Positions 10,130 to 18,545 of a DNA stretch of 64,000 nucleotides are shown piece after piece (position 1 is the first letter of the stretch; the number at the start of each line of letters is the position of its first letter). The DNA comes from Candidatus Helarchaeota archaeon (GTDB lineage Archaea; Asgardarchaeota; Lokiarchaeia; Helarchaeales; HEL-GB-A). Where the stretch lies: positions 1 to 64,000 of the forward strand of contig JAEOSY010000106.1 in assembly GCA_016840125.1 (NCBI GenBank), in the 5' to 3' direction. The position numbers and the translations under genes were made by a program. The notes under the pieces are model-generated. The model was given only the letters and a program-made list of their open reading frames with translations. It was not told where the DNA came from and made no database searches.

Positions 10130-11575
10130 CTATGTTAATTCTTTCTCCATAGGAAATACTTTTCCTGGATTCATTATTTCGTTGGGATCGATTAGTTTCA
10201 TTATATCTTGCCAGAGTTTTCCGTAGGTTCCAAGATCATCCATAACTAACTTCATTGGATTCAAAAAAGGCCTAAACCATCCATAAATCCCAATTTTGAT
10301 TAAGTCTCTCAATGTAGCATAATGAAATTTTTTGACCATTTCCACTGATTCTTCGCGAGCACTGGTGTAAGGGACCTCTGCTTCGTAGTACATTGCTTGA
10401 CCCCAAAATTGAGCATAGGGTGAGGCTAAAAGATCTACTTGTTCTCGCTTATATCCTGCTTTCTCACCGTTCTTCTTCATCATTTTAATGTATTCAGGGT
10501 ATTTTTGTAGAGGACCATAGAATGCCAGTGCGTGGTAACTACCCGCTCGTAAAAATCCTAATATGTTCCTAGGATATTTGAATTCTTTCACGAAATTGGA
10601 TGGTGGAGGAACTGGTTTCGGAGGGATTTTAGGAGGACTGGTGCTATTAATAATGTCAATTGCTACTTTTACTTTAGCATCTACAATTTCTTTTGGACCT
10701 TCGATCGTCATTGGTATAGTAAATTCTGGAAATGATCCGCGTAACTTCTCTAGTTCTTTGGTTTTTTTTGCAATGAGTTTAACGAGTGTGTATTGAGGTA
10801 AAACCCACAACACGGATGGAATTTGGGCATTCATCAGTTTTGGGATGCTTTTTATTGCAGCCTCAATCGTGTCATACCCTAACATCAACCAAGTCTCGTG
10901 TTCCCAAAGAGGATATAACTTCACGGTCATCTTAGTGCAGATTCCCATCGATCCTGGCATGGATTGGAATAATCCCATCAGGTCTGGTGAACCAGTGTAC
11001 CGCCAATGTGGTGTTGAATTAGGGAATGCTGCAGATCCAACCTTTAGTAATTCCCCATTTGGTAAAACGATTTCTGCGCTGAGTGCGTGGTCTATCCCAT
11101 CACCAGCATTTGTATGATAAACGCCTCGGAGGAGATAATTAGCTAAAATAGAGCCGGTTGCGGGAGCACCAGGGATACAAATTCGACACCCTTTCTCCCG
11201 GGCTGCGATTTGCAGCTGCCCGTGTGTCACGCCCGGTTCCACAGTCGCGGTCATCATCTCAGGATTGACCTCTAGAACTCGATTCATTAAACGTAAATCT
11301 ATAACAATGCTTCCTTTCTTCGTGGGAACGCATAACCCTCGTACATTCACACCCCGACTTAGGGGAATAATTGGAATTTTCTTTTCATTCGCAATTCGCA
11401 CAATTTTCTGGATTTCTTCTGTAGTTTTTGGTTGTACAACAATATCAGGTCTATTTGGAGTTACAAAAGGCCAATGCTGATCTCTTTCGTAAGCTATCAG
11501 AACTGGACCTTCATTAGAAACGTGTTCAGACCCAACAATTTTCTGAATTTGTTTAAAAACAGCTTCATCTGCCAT
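10130..11575 (-). CDS. FAD-linked dehydrogenase of the GlcD/D-lactate dehydrogenase family
   Basis: A FAD_binding_4 (PCMH-type) domain spans about residues 30-215 (PDIVVQPKTTEEIQKIV, PIIPLSRGVNVRG, VEPGVTHGQLQ, GSILANYLLRG). An FAD-oxidase C-terminal domain ends LIDPNEIMNPGKVFP, the usual signature of this family. Family members oxidise 2-hydroxy acids and pass electrons to an adjacent CCG Fe-S subunit, which is the next gene. Here the pair lies back-to-back with an alkyl/methyl-CoM reductase operon, so an electron-transfer role tied to CoM/CoB thiol chemistry is an inference; lactate or glycolate oxidation is the conservative alternative. ATG start with GAGGG upstream. Confidence 0.85.
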   Translation of the reverse strand: MADEAVFKQIQKIVGSEHVSNEGPVLIAYERDQHWPFVTPNRPDIVVQPKTTEEIQKIVRIANEKKIPIIPLSRGVNVRGLCVPTKKGSIVIDLRLMNRVLEVNPEMMTATVEPGVTHGQLQIAAREKGCRICIPGAPATGSILANYLLRGVYHTNAGDGIDHALSAEIVLPNGELLKVGSAAFPNSTPHWRYTGSPDLMGLFQSMPGSMGICTKMTVKLYPLWEHETWLMLGYDTIEAAIKSIPKLMNAQIPSVLWVLPQYTLVKLIAKKTKELEKLRGSFPEFTIPMTIEGPKEIVDAKVKVAIDIINSTSPPKIPPKPVPPPSNFVKEFKYPRNILGFLRAGSYHALAFYGPLQKYPEYIKMMKKNGEKAGYKREQVDLLASPYAQFWGQAMYYEAEVPYTSAREESVEMVKKFHYATLRDLIKIGIYGWFRPFLNPMKLVMDDLGTYGKLWQDIMKLIDPNEIMNPGKVFPMEKELT

Positions 11576-12003
11576 TTTATTTAAACCCTCATATTTTTAT
11601 TCAATTTTAATAAATTCTATGAAATCTTTTTCATTTAGATATGTAAAAGTTACTAGAGAGTATGTATTAAAATTGTTTTTGTTAATTTAAACTGAGTTAT
11701 TAGCGAATTTTTCGGTTATAACGCTTAATACTTTAAATGGGAAGTGAATTTCTATTTTTTTGAATGGGAGGGTTCTTGAAACTGAGATTTATTAATATAT
11801 ATTATACAAAATTAAATGAAAAGGTTAAATTTTAAAAGGGATAGAATTATCACTAAATAATTTATTAGTATGTTCATAAGAATAGATATCTTTAAATGAA
11901 CTACTTTAATTCAATAGAAACGCTCAAAATCTTGTGTTTTGATTAAAAAGCGTTGAAATCTCAAGTTTCTGTATTATCCCATGGAAAATTAGGAGTTGTC
12001 AGT
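11576..12003. promoter_or_regulatory. 428-bp divergent control region between the FAD-dehydrogenase pair and the mcr operon
   Basis: No convincing gene is present. The sequence is very A+T-rich, with several TATA-like stretches (TTATTAATATATATTATAC near 11790 and TTTAAATGAAC near 11890). A short perfect inverted repeat, TCAAAA-7 nt-TTTTGA, occupies 11924-11942, about 60 nt before the chosen mcrA start. The AGGAG at 11991-11995 is the likely SD of mcrA. The region must hold promoters for both directions. The individual boxes are suggestions, not established sites. Confidence 0.5.
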
Positions 12004-13797
12004 TTGACAAAGAAAAAAGAACGAACTCTTCGTGATATAGAATATGGGTATGACTTGTTTAATATTTCAAAAAAGTTCCTCGCCACTGAAAAAGAGCGGG
12101 GCATTTACACTACAATGCGGAAAGTATTTGGTGTTGACCCAATGCTCGGCACGGACGCGAAAATGTACCGTCGTGGGGGTTTTAAACAAAGTAAGAGGAA
12201 GCAAGAATTTATGAAAATGGCGCATCAAATTGCAGTCGAGCGCGGGCTTCCAATGTACAATCGTGCTGTGGGAATACCACTAGGGCAACGGGCACTAGAA
12301 CCCTACCTGATCTCAGGTACCGATACTTTTGTTGATTTTGATGATTTACACCATGTGAATAATGCGGCGATCCAACAGATGGTGGATGATATTAAGCGCA
12401 CTGTTATCCTAAATTTAGATATTCCACACAAAGTACTACAAGTTCGTGCAGGAAAGGAGATAACTCCCGAAACCGTGAATTTATATCTTGAAACCATTCA
12501 ACATACAATAGCTGGGGGGGCAGTAGCACAGGAGCATATGGCAGAAATCAATCCAGGGTTAACCAAAGATGCTTATGCGAAGGTAATCACAGGCGATGAT
12601 GAGCTTCGAGACATGTTGGACAAAAGATTTGTAATAGACATCGATGCCCTCTTTCATCCCAGTCGAGCAGAAAAATTGAAACGTTCGATAGGAAATACAA
12701 TGTTTCTGGTTGTACGGGTACCAACTATTGCAGTGCGGATGGCAGATGGGGGAGTAGTTTATCGTTGGGCAGCCATGCAATCAACAATGGCTTTTGTTTC
12801 TGCATACCGTCTTACAGGTGAAAGTATTATATCAGATCTTGCCTTTGCTGCGAAATCAGCCCAATTAATCCAAATGGGAGAGCGGACATGGTTTGCTCGT
12901 GCTCGTTCGCAGAATGAACCAGGGGGGTTTCCCTTTGGATTCGTAGCAGATTTCATTCAATGCGAACGAGACCTCGAAGCAAGAACCTTTTTAGATGCAA
13001 TTCGTGATGATGTAGAGGAAGGAAGGAAATACCTCTATGCCTTATCAGAGGGGGGTGGGGCAATTGGCGCAGTATTATTTGATCAATATTGGTTATCATT
13101 TTATATGTCAGGTGGAATTGGATTTGCTACAACGGTTGCATCTGCAGGGTATTGTGGTAATGTACTTGAAGAGTTTGTAGAAGCTTTAACTGAGATGCTG
13201 CATAAATATACAAAGAATGTGAAAAGAATACCACCCAAGTGGGATACGGTTCGGTGGTTTGTAGATCTCGTGTGCCAGTATGGGATGGAGACTTATGAGA
13301 AGTTTCCAGCACTGACCGAGTTTCATTGGGGCGGAGCTCATCGCATCTCATTGATTGGTGATTTAGCTGCAAGTGTTGCGGGTCTGCTTACGGGTTCAGC
13401 GAGTTTGGGATTAATGTCGATGCACTATGCAATTGGTTTATTGATGAAAGAAGGTTGGCTTCGGACAGGTTGGGCAGGACAAGAAGTTCAGGATCATGTG
13501 GGGATTCCCTACGCCTGTTCATCTAGAATTGAAGAAGGAGTAGTTACGGAATTAAGGGGTATGAATTACCCAATGGCATCTTATACTGCAGGACATTCTA
13601 CTGGTTATGTAGCCGCCGCAATGGGTTCAATGGTAGGAAGAGGTGCAGCTTTTTCAACAAGCCCTGTTGTTAAAGTCGCATTTGCCGATCCACACCTGAT
13701 TTTTGATTTTAAGCACCCTCGCCTATCTATCGCAAAGGCAGCACTACGCCAATTCCAGCCTGCGGGTGAAAGGGATCTAATAATCGGTGTAAAATAA
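12004..13797 (+). CDS. mcrA: Methyl/alkyl-coenzyme M reductase alpha subunit, divergent (ACR-like)
   Basis: Catalytic subunit of the F430 nickel enzyme that forms methane or, in reverse, activates alkanes as alkyl-CoM. Family blocks are clear: AGGAVAQEHMAE (Gln ligand to F430 retained), FVIDID, RVPTIAVRMADGG, NEPGGFPFG, YMSGGIGF, ELRGMNYP and FADPHLIFDF. Key positions differ from methanogen McrA: AAKSA where methyl-His sits, GGAHR where methyl-Gln sits, TGWAGQEVQDHVG where Tyr, thioglycine and methyl-Cys sit, and no Tyr after YMSGGIGF. These changes fit the Syntrophoarchaeum/Helarchaeota ACR group. I start at TTG 12004, 8 nt after AGGAG; a TTG at 11953 adds 17 residues unlike the family. First gene of the operon. 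Substrate is inferred, not shown. Confidence 0.95.
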   Translation: MTKKKERTLRDIEYGYDLFNISKKFLATEKERGIYTTMRKVFGVDPMLGTDAKMYRRGGFKQSKRKQEFMKMAHQIAVERGLPMYNRAVGIPLGQRALEPYLISGTDTFVDFDDLHHVNNAAIQQMVDDIKRTVILNLDIPHKVLQVRAGKEITPETVNLYLETIQHTIAGGAVAQEHMAEINPGLTKDAYAKVITGDDELRDMLDKRFVIDIDALFHPSRAEKLKRSIGNTMFLVVRVPTIAVRMADGGVVYRWAAMQSTMAFVSAYRLTGESIISDLAFAAKSAQLIQMGERTWFARARSQNEPGGFPFGFVADFIQCERDLEARTFLDAIRDDVEEGRKYLYALSEGGGAIGAVLFDQYWLSFYMSGGIGFATTVASAGYCGNVLEEFVEALTEMLHKYTKNVKRIPPKWDTVRWFVDLVCQYGMETYEKFPALTEFHWGGAHRISLIGDLAASVAGLLTGSASLGLMSMHYAIGLLMKEGWLRTGWAGQEVQDHVGIPYACSSRIEEGVVTELRGMNYPMASYTAGHSTGYVAAAMGSMVGRGAAFSTSPVVKVAFADPHLIFDFKHPRLSIAKAALRQFQPAGERDLIIGVK

Positions 13798-13812
13798 AAT
13801 AGTGGTGATTTT

Positions 13813-14181
13813 TTGCCTACAGATCGAGAGATCTATGATGATATACCTGATGACATTTATTCAAAACCTTACCTTCCTTTCTGCGATTTTGTATGGCGTC
13901 TGCTAAGAAAGGATGGATGGAGCGGATTTTGGGACAGATATGATGAATTTGTTGAGGTCACCCTTGATGAATTAGTAATGCGAATGGAAGAAGCCATAGA
14001 ACTTGCAAAAAAAATTCAAGATGGCACTATTACAAATCCAGAGAAAATTGTTTCGTTCTGGATCCTCCCACCCGTTCTTGTCGTTCGGGCGGATTTACAA
14101 CAAGGGGCGATTCGGCTGATTTATGGAAATTCTGCAGACATTACCTTTATGTGCGCCCATGATTTCGATAAGGAAATTTAG
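13813..14181 (+). CDS. Unknown 122-aa protein in the mcr operon; same frame as the next ORF, separated by TAG
   Basis: Not recognised. It starts at TTG 13813 with GGTGAT a few bases upstream, 15 bp after mcrA. The protein is acidic and aromatic-rich (FCDFVWRLLRKDGWSGFW, FWILPPVLVVRADLQQGAIR) with no signal peptide or metal motif. It does not look like McrC or McrD. The oddity is its end: the TAG at 14179-14181 is in the same frame as the 258-aa ORF that follows, and the 30 nt between carry no stop. A single 390-residue product made by read-through, or an ancestral gene split by a nonsense change, is possible. TAG is an ordinary stop elsewhere in the window (genes ending at 27169, 37818 and 42192). 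Confidence 0.6.
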   Translation: MPTDREIYDDIPDDIYSKPYLPFCDFVWRLLRKDGWSGFWDRYDEFVEVTLDELVMRMEEAIELAKKIQDGTITNPEKIVSFWILPPVLVVRADLQQGAIRLIYGNSADITFMCAHDFDKEI

Positions 14182-14211
14182 TTTGCAATCAACTTCCATT
14201 TCGAGCAAGGC

Positions 14212-14988
14212 TTGGCCACAAATTACTGGTATATAAAACCAGGCGATGAATTGCTCGAACAACGACACATGAAACTAGGAACAAAGTTGAAAGATATTCC
14301 CAAAGAAATTCCAGATTTTCATGAAGCAGGGAATAAAATATTGGATATTTTAAAAGATATTAGGAATGAACAGGACCCAGAGCATGCACATTCGGCATAT
14401 AACACCTGTATTTTTCTTTTAAGTGCAGGTGCAAATAATGGTGCCATCTTATCGAACTATGGTGAATATGCGTGGATGTGGGAGGGGATTAACAGTCACA
14501 AATGGGGACCTAAAATGGCGAAAAAGTATGATTTTCTTTCACCCCTAAAAAAGGCCGATTCTGCACACTTTTATGAACCTTGGCCCCCGATTTTTTATCA
14601 ATTAACGCGGTTACCCCGTCCAATTTTTGTCAAGCGTATCGCGGGGCTGCTTACGGATTCTCAAATGTATTTTCAATATATAATGAACCGAAAGGGATAT
14701 GATAAAGTAGCTCCAGTAAGCGAGACAATCCTTGAAATGTGGGAAGAGGGCGCACCCTCACCGCAAATGATTCTAAATCACGAAATGGCACCCTTTGGAT
14801 ACAAATATCCTAAAGGTGATGGACCTCGGATTCACTATTGGGACCTCGGATTAAAGGAAGAGGATGTATTCAAGGGATTTCTCACAAACATAAAATTTGA
14901 TAACCAATATGAAAAGTTCGATGAGTCTAATCTAGTAAGTATTGGACATGGATTGGAAACTGAATTTAAAAAACAAGATGAAGATTAA
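14212..14988 (+). CDS. Unknown 258-aa protein in the mcr operon, possibly the 3' part of a TAG-interrupted gene
   Basis: Not recognised. The nominal TTG start at 14212 has only CAAGG almost touching it, a poor SD. A TTG at 14251 or the first ATG about 20 codons in are alternatives. The frame is open back to the TAG ending the preceding ORF. Content: a helical segment (IPDFHEAGNKILDILKDI), AYNTCIFLLSAGANNGAI, YAWMWEGINSHKW, and a Pro/aromatic-rich part (FYEPWPPIFYQLTRLPRP). It is soluble, with no transmembrane helix. Its last 47 nt precede the AtwA start closely. The position inside the mcr operon suggests a role in assembly, activation or substrate handling of the reductase, but nothing in the sequence proves it. 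Confidence 0.6.
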   Translation: MATNYWYIKPGDELLEQRHMKLGTKLKDIPKEIPDFHEAGNKILDILKDIRNEQDPEHAHSAYNTCIFLLSAGANNGAILSNYGEYAWMWEGINSHKWGPKMAKKYDFLSPLKKADSAHFYEPWPPIFYQLTRLPRPIFVKRIAGLLTDSQMYFQYIMNRKGYDKVAPVSETILEMWEEGAPSPQMILNHEMAPFGYKYPKGDGPRIHYWDLGLKEEDVFKGFLTNIKFDNQYEKFDESNLVSIGHGLETEFKKQDED

Positions 14989-15001
14989 GGAAAGGGATAA
15001 A

Positions 15002-16618
15002 ATGGCGGAACCTGATGATTTCATCATAGTAACAAATCTTTTTAAAGAATTTGAACGAGGAGAACCAGCTTACCAAGACGTTACCTTCACGATAAAAGAG
15101 GGGAAATCATTTGGTATCCTAGGGAAAAGTGGTTCAGGGAAAAGTGCTTTGATGCATGCAATGCGAGGCACACCAGAATACAAGCCAACACAAGGTACCG
15201 TGATTTATCGCATCTCAGCGTGCCCAAATCCGAATTGTTTATATGTAAACTACCCATCTTTGAGCGGCACATCGTGTCCTAACTGTAATGAGACCTTAAA
15301 ATTATTAGAATTAGATTTTTGGGAAGAAGCGTCCAAAAATTCGTCACAATTCCGAGCCTTGTATAATCGTATCTCAATTATGCTTCAACGAACCTTTGCG
15401 TTATTCGGTGAATTACCAGTGCTTATTAACATTGTAGATGCTTTAGAACGAGCGAATTATCCAGAAAAAAGACGCGATGGAAAAGCAGCTTCATTATTAA
15501 CTAAGGTAAAAATGGGGCACCGGGCGCTGCATATTGCGCGAGATTTATCCGGCGGTGAAAAACAACGTGTAGTTTTCGCGATGGCTTTAGCCAAAAACCC
15601 ATTAATATTCCTTGCGGATGAGCCTACTGGAACTTTGGATGTATTAACGAGTACTGCGATACATAAAGTGATGTTAGACGCCGTCAAGAAAGATAAATTA
15701 ACCTTAATAGTGACTTCGCACTGGCCAAGTGCTGTGGAAGATTTAACGGATGAAGCAATATTGCTCGAGGATGGAAAAGTGATCCTTCACGATAAATCGG
15801 ATATAGTCGCCAAGGAATTCATGAGCAAAGTGAAATTAGTTAAACCTGTAGAGCAGAATTTTGAAAAAAAGTTGATTTCTATAAAGAATTGTGTGAAGTG
15901 GTATTATTCATTTGATCGAGGGATCATTAAAGCGGTGGATGGTGTCGATCTAGATGTTTATGAGAAGGAGATCTTTGGGCTAGTAGGGCTATCAGGGTCA
16001 GGAAAAACAAGCCTAGCCCACATGATGGCTGGATTAAAAACAATTACCAAAGGTCAAATATTTATCCGAATAGGAGATGACTGGGTTGATATGTCAATCC
16101 CAGGGCCTGGAGAGAGAGGACGAGCCACAAGGTATATGGGAGTCCTACACCAGGAATATGCATTATATCCCCATCGTACTGTTTTAGAGAATTTGACGGG
16201 CGCAATTGAGTATGCGATCCCAGAGGAATTGAAAACTAATAAGGCTTATGCAGCATTAAAGGCAGTTAATTTCACAAATGCAGAAATAGAAAATATACTG
16301 TATAAATTCCCGGATGAAGTTTCAGAGGGGGAACGTCACCGTGTTGCGATAGCAAGAATTCTTATAAAAGAGCCTCGAATTTGTTTCTTAGATGAGGGAA
16401 CAGGTACTGCGGATCCTATTACGCGAATGGAGATTGTTCGTTCGATTTTTAGCTCTCGGGAGCAGTTGAATCAGACTTATGTAATTATTAGTCACGATGT
16501 TGATTTCGTTTTGGCGGCGTGTGATCGAGCAGCGCTAATGAAAGATGGCCAAATATTGAAGTTAGGGAAACCCGCAGAAGTAATTGACTACTTTAAAGAA
16601 ATCGAAACAAAAAAATGA
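15002..16618 (+). CDS. atwA: Methyl-coenzyme M reductase component A2 (AtwA), dual ABC ATPase
   Basis: Component A2 drives the ATP-dependent reductive activation of MCR's F430 nickel. It has two ABC-ATPase domains in one chain. Domain 1: Walker A GKSGSGKSAL, signature LSGGEKQRVVF, Walker B LIFLADEP. Domain 2: Walker A GLSGSGKTSL, signature VSEGERHRVAI, Walker B ICFLDEGTGTADP. A zinc-knuckle insert CPNPNC...CPNC in the first domain is typical of AtwA rather than of transporter ATPases, and there is no membrane partner gene. Start is ATG 15002 with GGAAAGG upstream; an ATG at 14942 would overlap the previous gene and add an unrelated 20-residue leader. Encoding it inside the operon supports an active reductase. 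Confidence 0.9.
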   Translation: MAEPDDFIIVTNLFKEFERGEPAYQDVTFTIKEGKSFGILGKSGSGKSALMHAMRGTPEYKPTQGTVIYRISACPNPNCLYVNYPSLSGTSCPNCNETLKLLELDFWEEASKNSSQFRALYNRISIMLQRTFALFGELPVLINIVDALERANYPEKRRDGKAASLLTKVKMGHRALHIARDLSGGEKQRVVFAMALAKNPLIFLADEPTGTLDVLTSTAIHKVMLDAVKKDKLTLIVTSHWPSAVEDLTDEAILLEDGKVILHDKSDIVAKEFMSKVKLVKPVEQNFEKKLISIKNCVKWYYSFDRGIIKAVDGVDLDVYEKEIFGLVGLSGSGKTSLAHMMAGLKTITKGQIFIRIGDDWVDMSIPGPGERGRATRYMGVLHQEYALYPHRTVLENLTGAIEYAIPEELKTNKAYAALKAVNFTNAEIENILYKFPDEVSEGERHRVAIARILIKEPRICFLDEGTGTADPITRMEIVRSIFSSREQLNQTYVIISHDVDFVLAACDRAALMKDGQILKLGKPAEVIDYFKEIETKK

Positions 16619-16633
16619 AAGAGGGTATCATAA

Positions 16634-17131
16634 ATGTCAGAGGAAAAGGATGAGAAATACGAATCTGTTGAATTAGAAGGACAATGGTGGTTTGAGGAAG
16701 AGTGGATTTTCCCCCCAGAAGATCCGGATGAAGAACCCTCGGTGTATCAACTGATGCATGATTTCATTATTAACAAAGTAGTACCTAATGCAAGATGTGT
16801 TGAGTTATCATCGCATTTTTTACCGCGAACAATCGTTATTGAGGCGGAACACCCAAGACGAGAAACCCAATATGCCAGAATTATTCTTTCACCCACAGAT
16901 GTACGAGAAGGACGCCCTGATGTGGAGCCTGATTTAATTGTGCATATCAAATATTATGATTTTGTCCGAGTACTTCGAGGGGATTTAGATATCATGCAAC
17001 CACTTTTTCAAGGTCATGGTTGGCTTATGGGTAATATTGTAACCGGTTTTGATTTGAATGATTTATTGGAGGTTGCAAATGGGCATGAACTAACCCCTAG
17101 ACCAAGTTCGTGGCCTATTGGGCATCCTTAA
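16634..17131 (+). CDS. SCP2-like lipid-binding-fold protein of the mcr operon
   Basis: 165 aa. After an acidic N-terminus (about 40 residues) the sequence follows a sterol-carrier-protein-2 (SCP2) pattern: ARIILSPTDV, LIVHIKYYDFVRVLRGDLD, then MQPLFQGHGWLMGNIVTGFD, matching the family's strand - 'L-x2-G-x-L' - 'F-x-G-x-l-x-i-x-G' order. SCP2 folds bind lipids or acyl-CoA in a hydrophobic tunnel. ATG with GAGGGT upstream, 15 bp after atwA and 15 bp before mcrB. Between the subunits of a putative alkyl-CoM reductase, delivery or release of a hydrophobic substrate or product is an attractive inference. It is not McrD. The SCP2 assignment is from pattern only. Confidence 0.62.
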   Translation: MSEEKDEKYESVELEGQWWFEEEWIFPPEDPDEEPSVYQLMHDFIINKVVPNARCVELSSHFLPRTIVIEAEHPRRETQYARIILSPTDVREGRPDVEPDLIVHIKYYDFVRVLRGDLDIMQPLFQGHGWLMGNIVTGFDLNDLLEVANGHELTPRPSSWPIGHP

Positions 17132-17146
17132 AAAGAAGGTGAATAT

Positions 17147-18535
17147 ATGACAGATAAGGTAGATATTTATAACGATGAAAACGAGTGTATTGGAAAAGAT
17201 ATCCCCGTAAAAGCATTCAGCCCGTTATATAATCCTTATATTGCAAGTGTTATCCGTTTTATCAAACGGACTGCGTTTATTTCACTAGAACAACTGCAAC
17301 AGAATTATCAAAAAGGGCGCTATGGTGAGATGACCGCCTTACGAAAAGATGAAATCCAAATGGAACAATATATACGAAAATGGAATATTCTCAAAGCGGC
17401 CCCTGAAATTGCAGAAAAGGTTAAAGAAAAAATCGCTCTGAATAAGAATTTTAACGGCGGAGAGGGGTCCGCGGATGTAAAACTGGTTATGGGCGGAAAA
17501 CTTATGATGGTTACCCTACCTGAACGTAGAATTGATTTGGCAGCTTCTAGTGCACCATTATTTACAATTACAGGCGTTGCATTAGCACAAGCAATTACAG
17601 AGATTTTCGATGTTAATATTGATGATGATGCGGATGGGTGTACGTTGATAAAAACAGGTATCTTTGGACGGTTTCCACAGACGAGGGAATTTGGTTCAAA
17701 TTCACCTCTTTTTGCGTTTATGCGCCCCCCACAGATGGAGGAAGGTATTGGAACCCTATTTCGTTCGATGATGGTGAATCATGTTGTGGCATTAGCTAAA
17801 TATCGTACTTTTGATGCCGCTGCTTTAGCCACCATATTAGAACAGGCGGGACAATATGAAATGGGTAATGCCTTAGGGTGGTATGAGAGGTATCATTTAC
17901 TTGGAATGGTATATCAAGGATTCAATGCGAATAATTTGGTTATGGATTTAATAAAGGAGAATGCGGAAGGAACAGTTGGAGATGTAGTCCAGAGTTTAAT
18001 GAAACGGGCACTAAAGGATAAATTATTGTACTTAAAAAGTGATAAATATCCAACGGTACAACCCTCAGGATACCGTATGTATTCAACGAAAGATTATGCT
18101 TTATGGAATGCATATAGCGTCGCAGGAACTTTAGCGGCGGTCTGTGTAAATGTTGGTGCGGCGCGTGCATGTCAAGGGGTAAGTGCGGCAATATCCATGT
18201 TTTGTGATCTCCTATCTTTCGCATCAGGAGGTTTGCCAGATCCTGATGCAGGACGTTTAATGGGTACCGCTTTGGGTTATTCTTTTTATACGCATTCAAT
18301 TTACGGGGGTGCAGGTCCAGGAGCATTTACGATGGATCATGTGATCACTCGACATTCAAGTGGATTTTTAACACCCTGTGCCGCGGCGGCCATGTGTCTT
18401 GATGCTGGTACTCAGATTTTCCAGCCTAAAGTTACTTCAGGTAATTACTTAAAACTCCGAAAGGATCTCCCACTCTTCACAGAGCCACATAGAAAAGCGG
18501 CGGAGGCAGCTTTAAGCATTAAAGATAAATTCTGA
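17147..18535 (+). CDS. mcrB: Methyl/alkyl-coenzyme M reductase beta subunit
   Basis: 462 aa with McrB landmarks: QYEMGNALGWYERYHLLGM, YQGFNANNLVMDLIKEN, GTVGDVVQSLM, ALWNAYSVAGTLAAVCVN, GAARACQGVS, HSIYGGAGPGAF and DHVITRHSSGF. The Tyr-Gly-Gly and His-Val-Ile groups that contact coenzyme B in methanogen McrB are present, so CoB use looks conserved even though the alpha active site has changed. The N-terminal ~120 residues are more divergent. ATG with AAGGTGA, 15 bp after the SCP2-like gene and 10 bp before mcrG. The order A...B-G differs from the methanogen mcrBDCGA operon. Confidence 0.95.
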   Translation: MTDKVDIYNDENECIGKDIPVKAFSPLYNPYIASVIRFIKRTAFISLEQLQQNYQKGRYGEMTALRKDEIQMEQYIRKWNILKAAPEIAEKVKEKIALNKNFNGGEGSADVKLVMGGKLMMVTLPERRIDLAASSAPLFTITGVALAQAITEIFDVNIDDDADGCTLIKTGIFGRFPQTREFGSNSPLFAFMRPPQMEEGIGTLFRSMMVNHVVALAKYRTFDAAALATILEQAGQYEMGNALGWYERYHLLGMVYQGFNANNLVMDLIKENAEGTVGDVVQSLMKRALKDKLLYLKSDKYPTVQPSGYRMYSTKDYALWNAYSVAGTLAAVCVNVGAARACQGVSAAISMFCDLLSFASGGLPDPDAGRLMGTALGYSFYTHSIYGGAGPGAFTMDHVITRHSSGFLTPCAAAAMCLDAGTQIFQPKVTSGNYLKLRKDLPLFTEPHRKAAEAALSIKDKF

Positions 18536-18545
18536 GGTATTAGAA

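Noticed and set aside
11953..12003. Upstream 17-codon extension of mcrA
   Set aside because: The extra residues do not resemble McrA, and the TTG at 12004 has AGGAG at ideal spacing.
14179..14181. Genome-wide pyrrolysine recoding of TAG
   Set aside because: TAG ends several ordinary genes here (27169, 37818, 42192, and tgtA on the minus strand), and no pyl genes are in view. A local read-through is still reported as a finding.
14942..15001. Upstream ATG of atwA
   Set aside because: It overlaps the previous gene and adds an unrelated leader; ATG 15002 has an SD.
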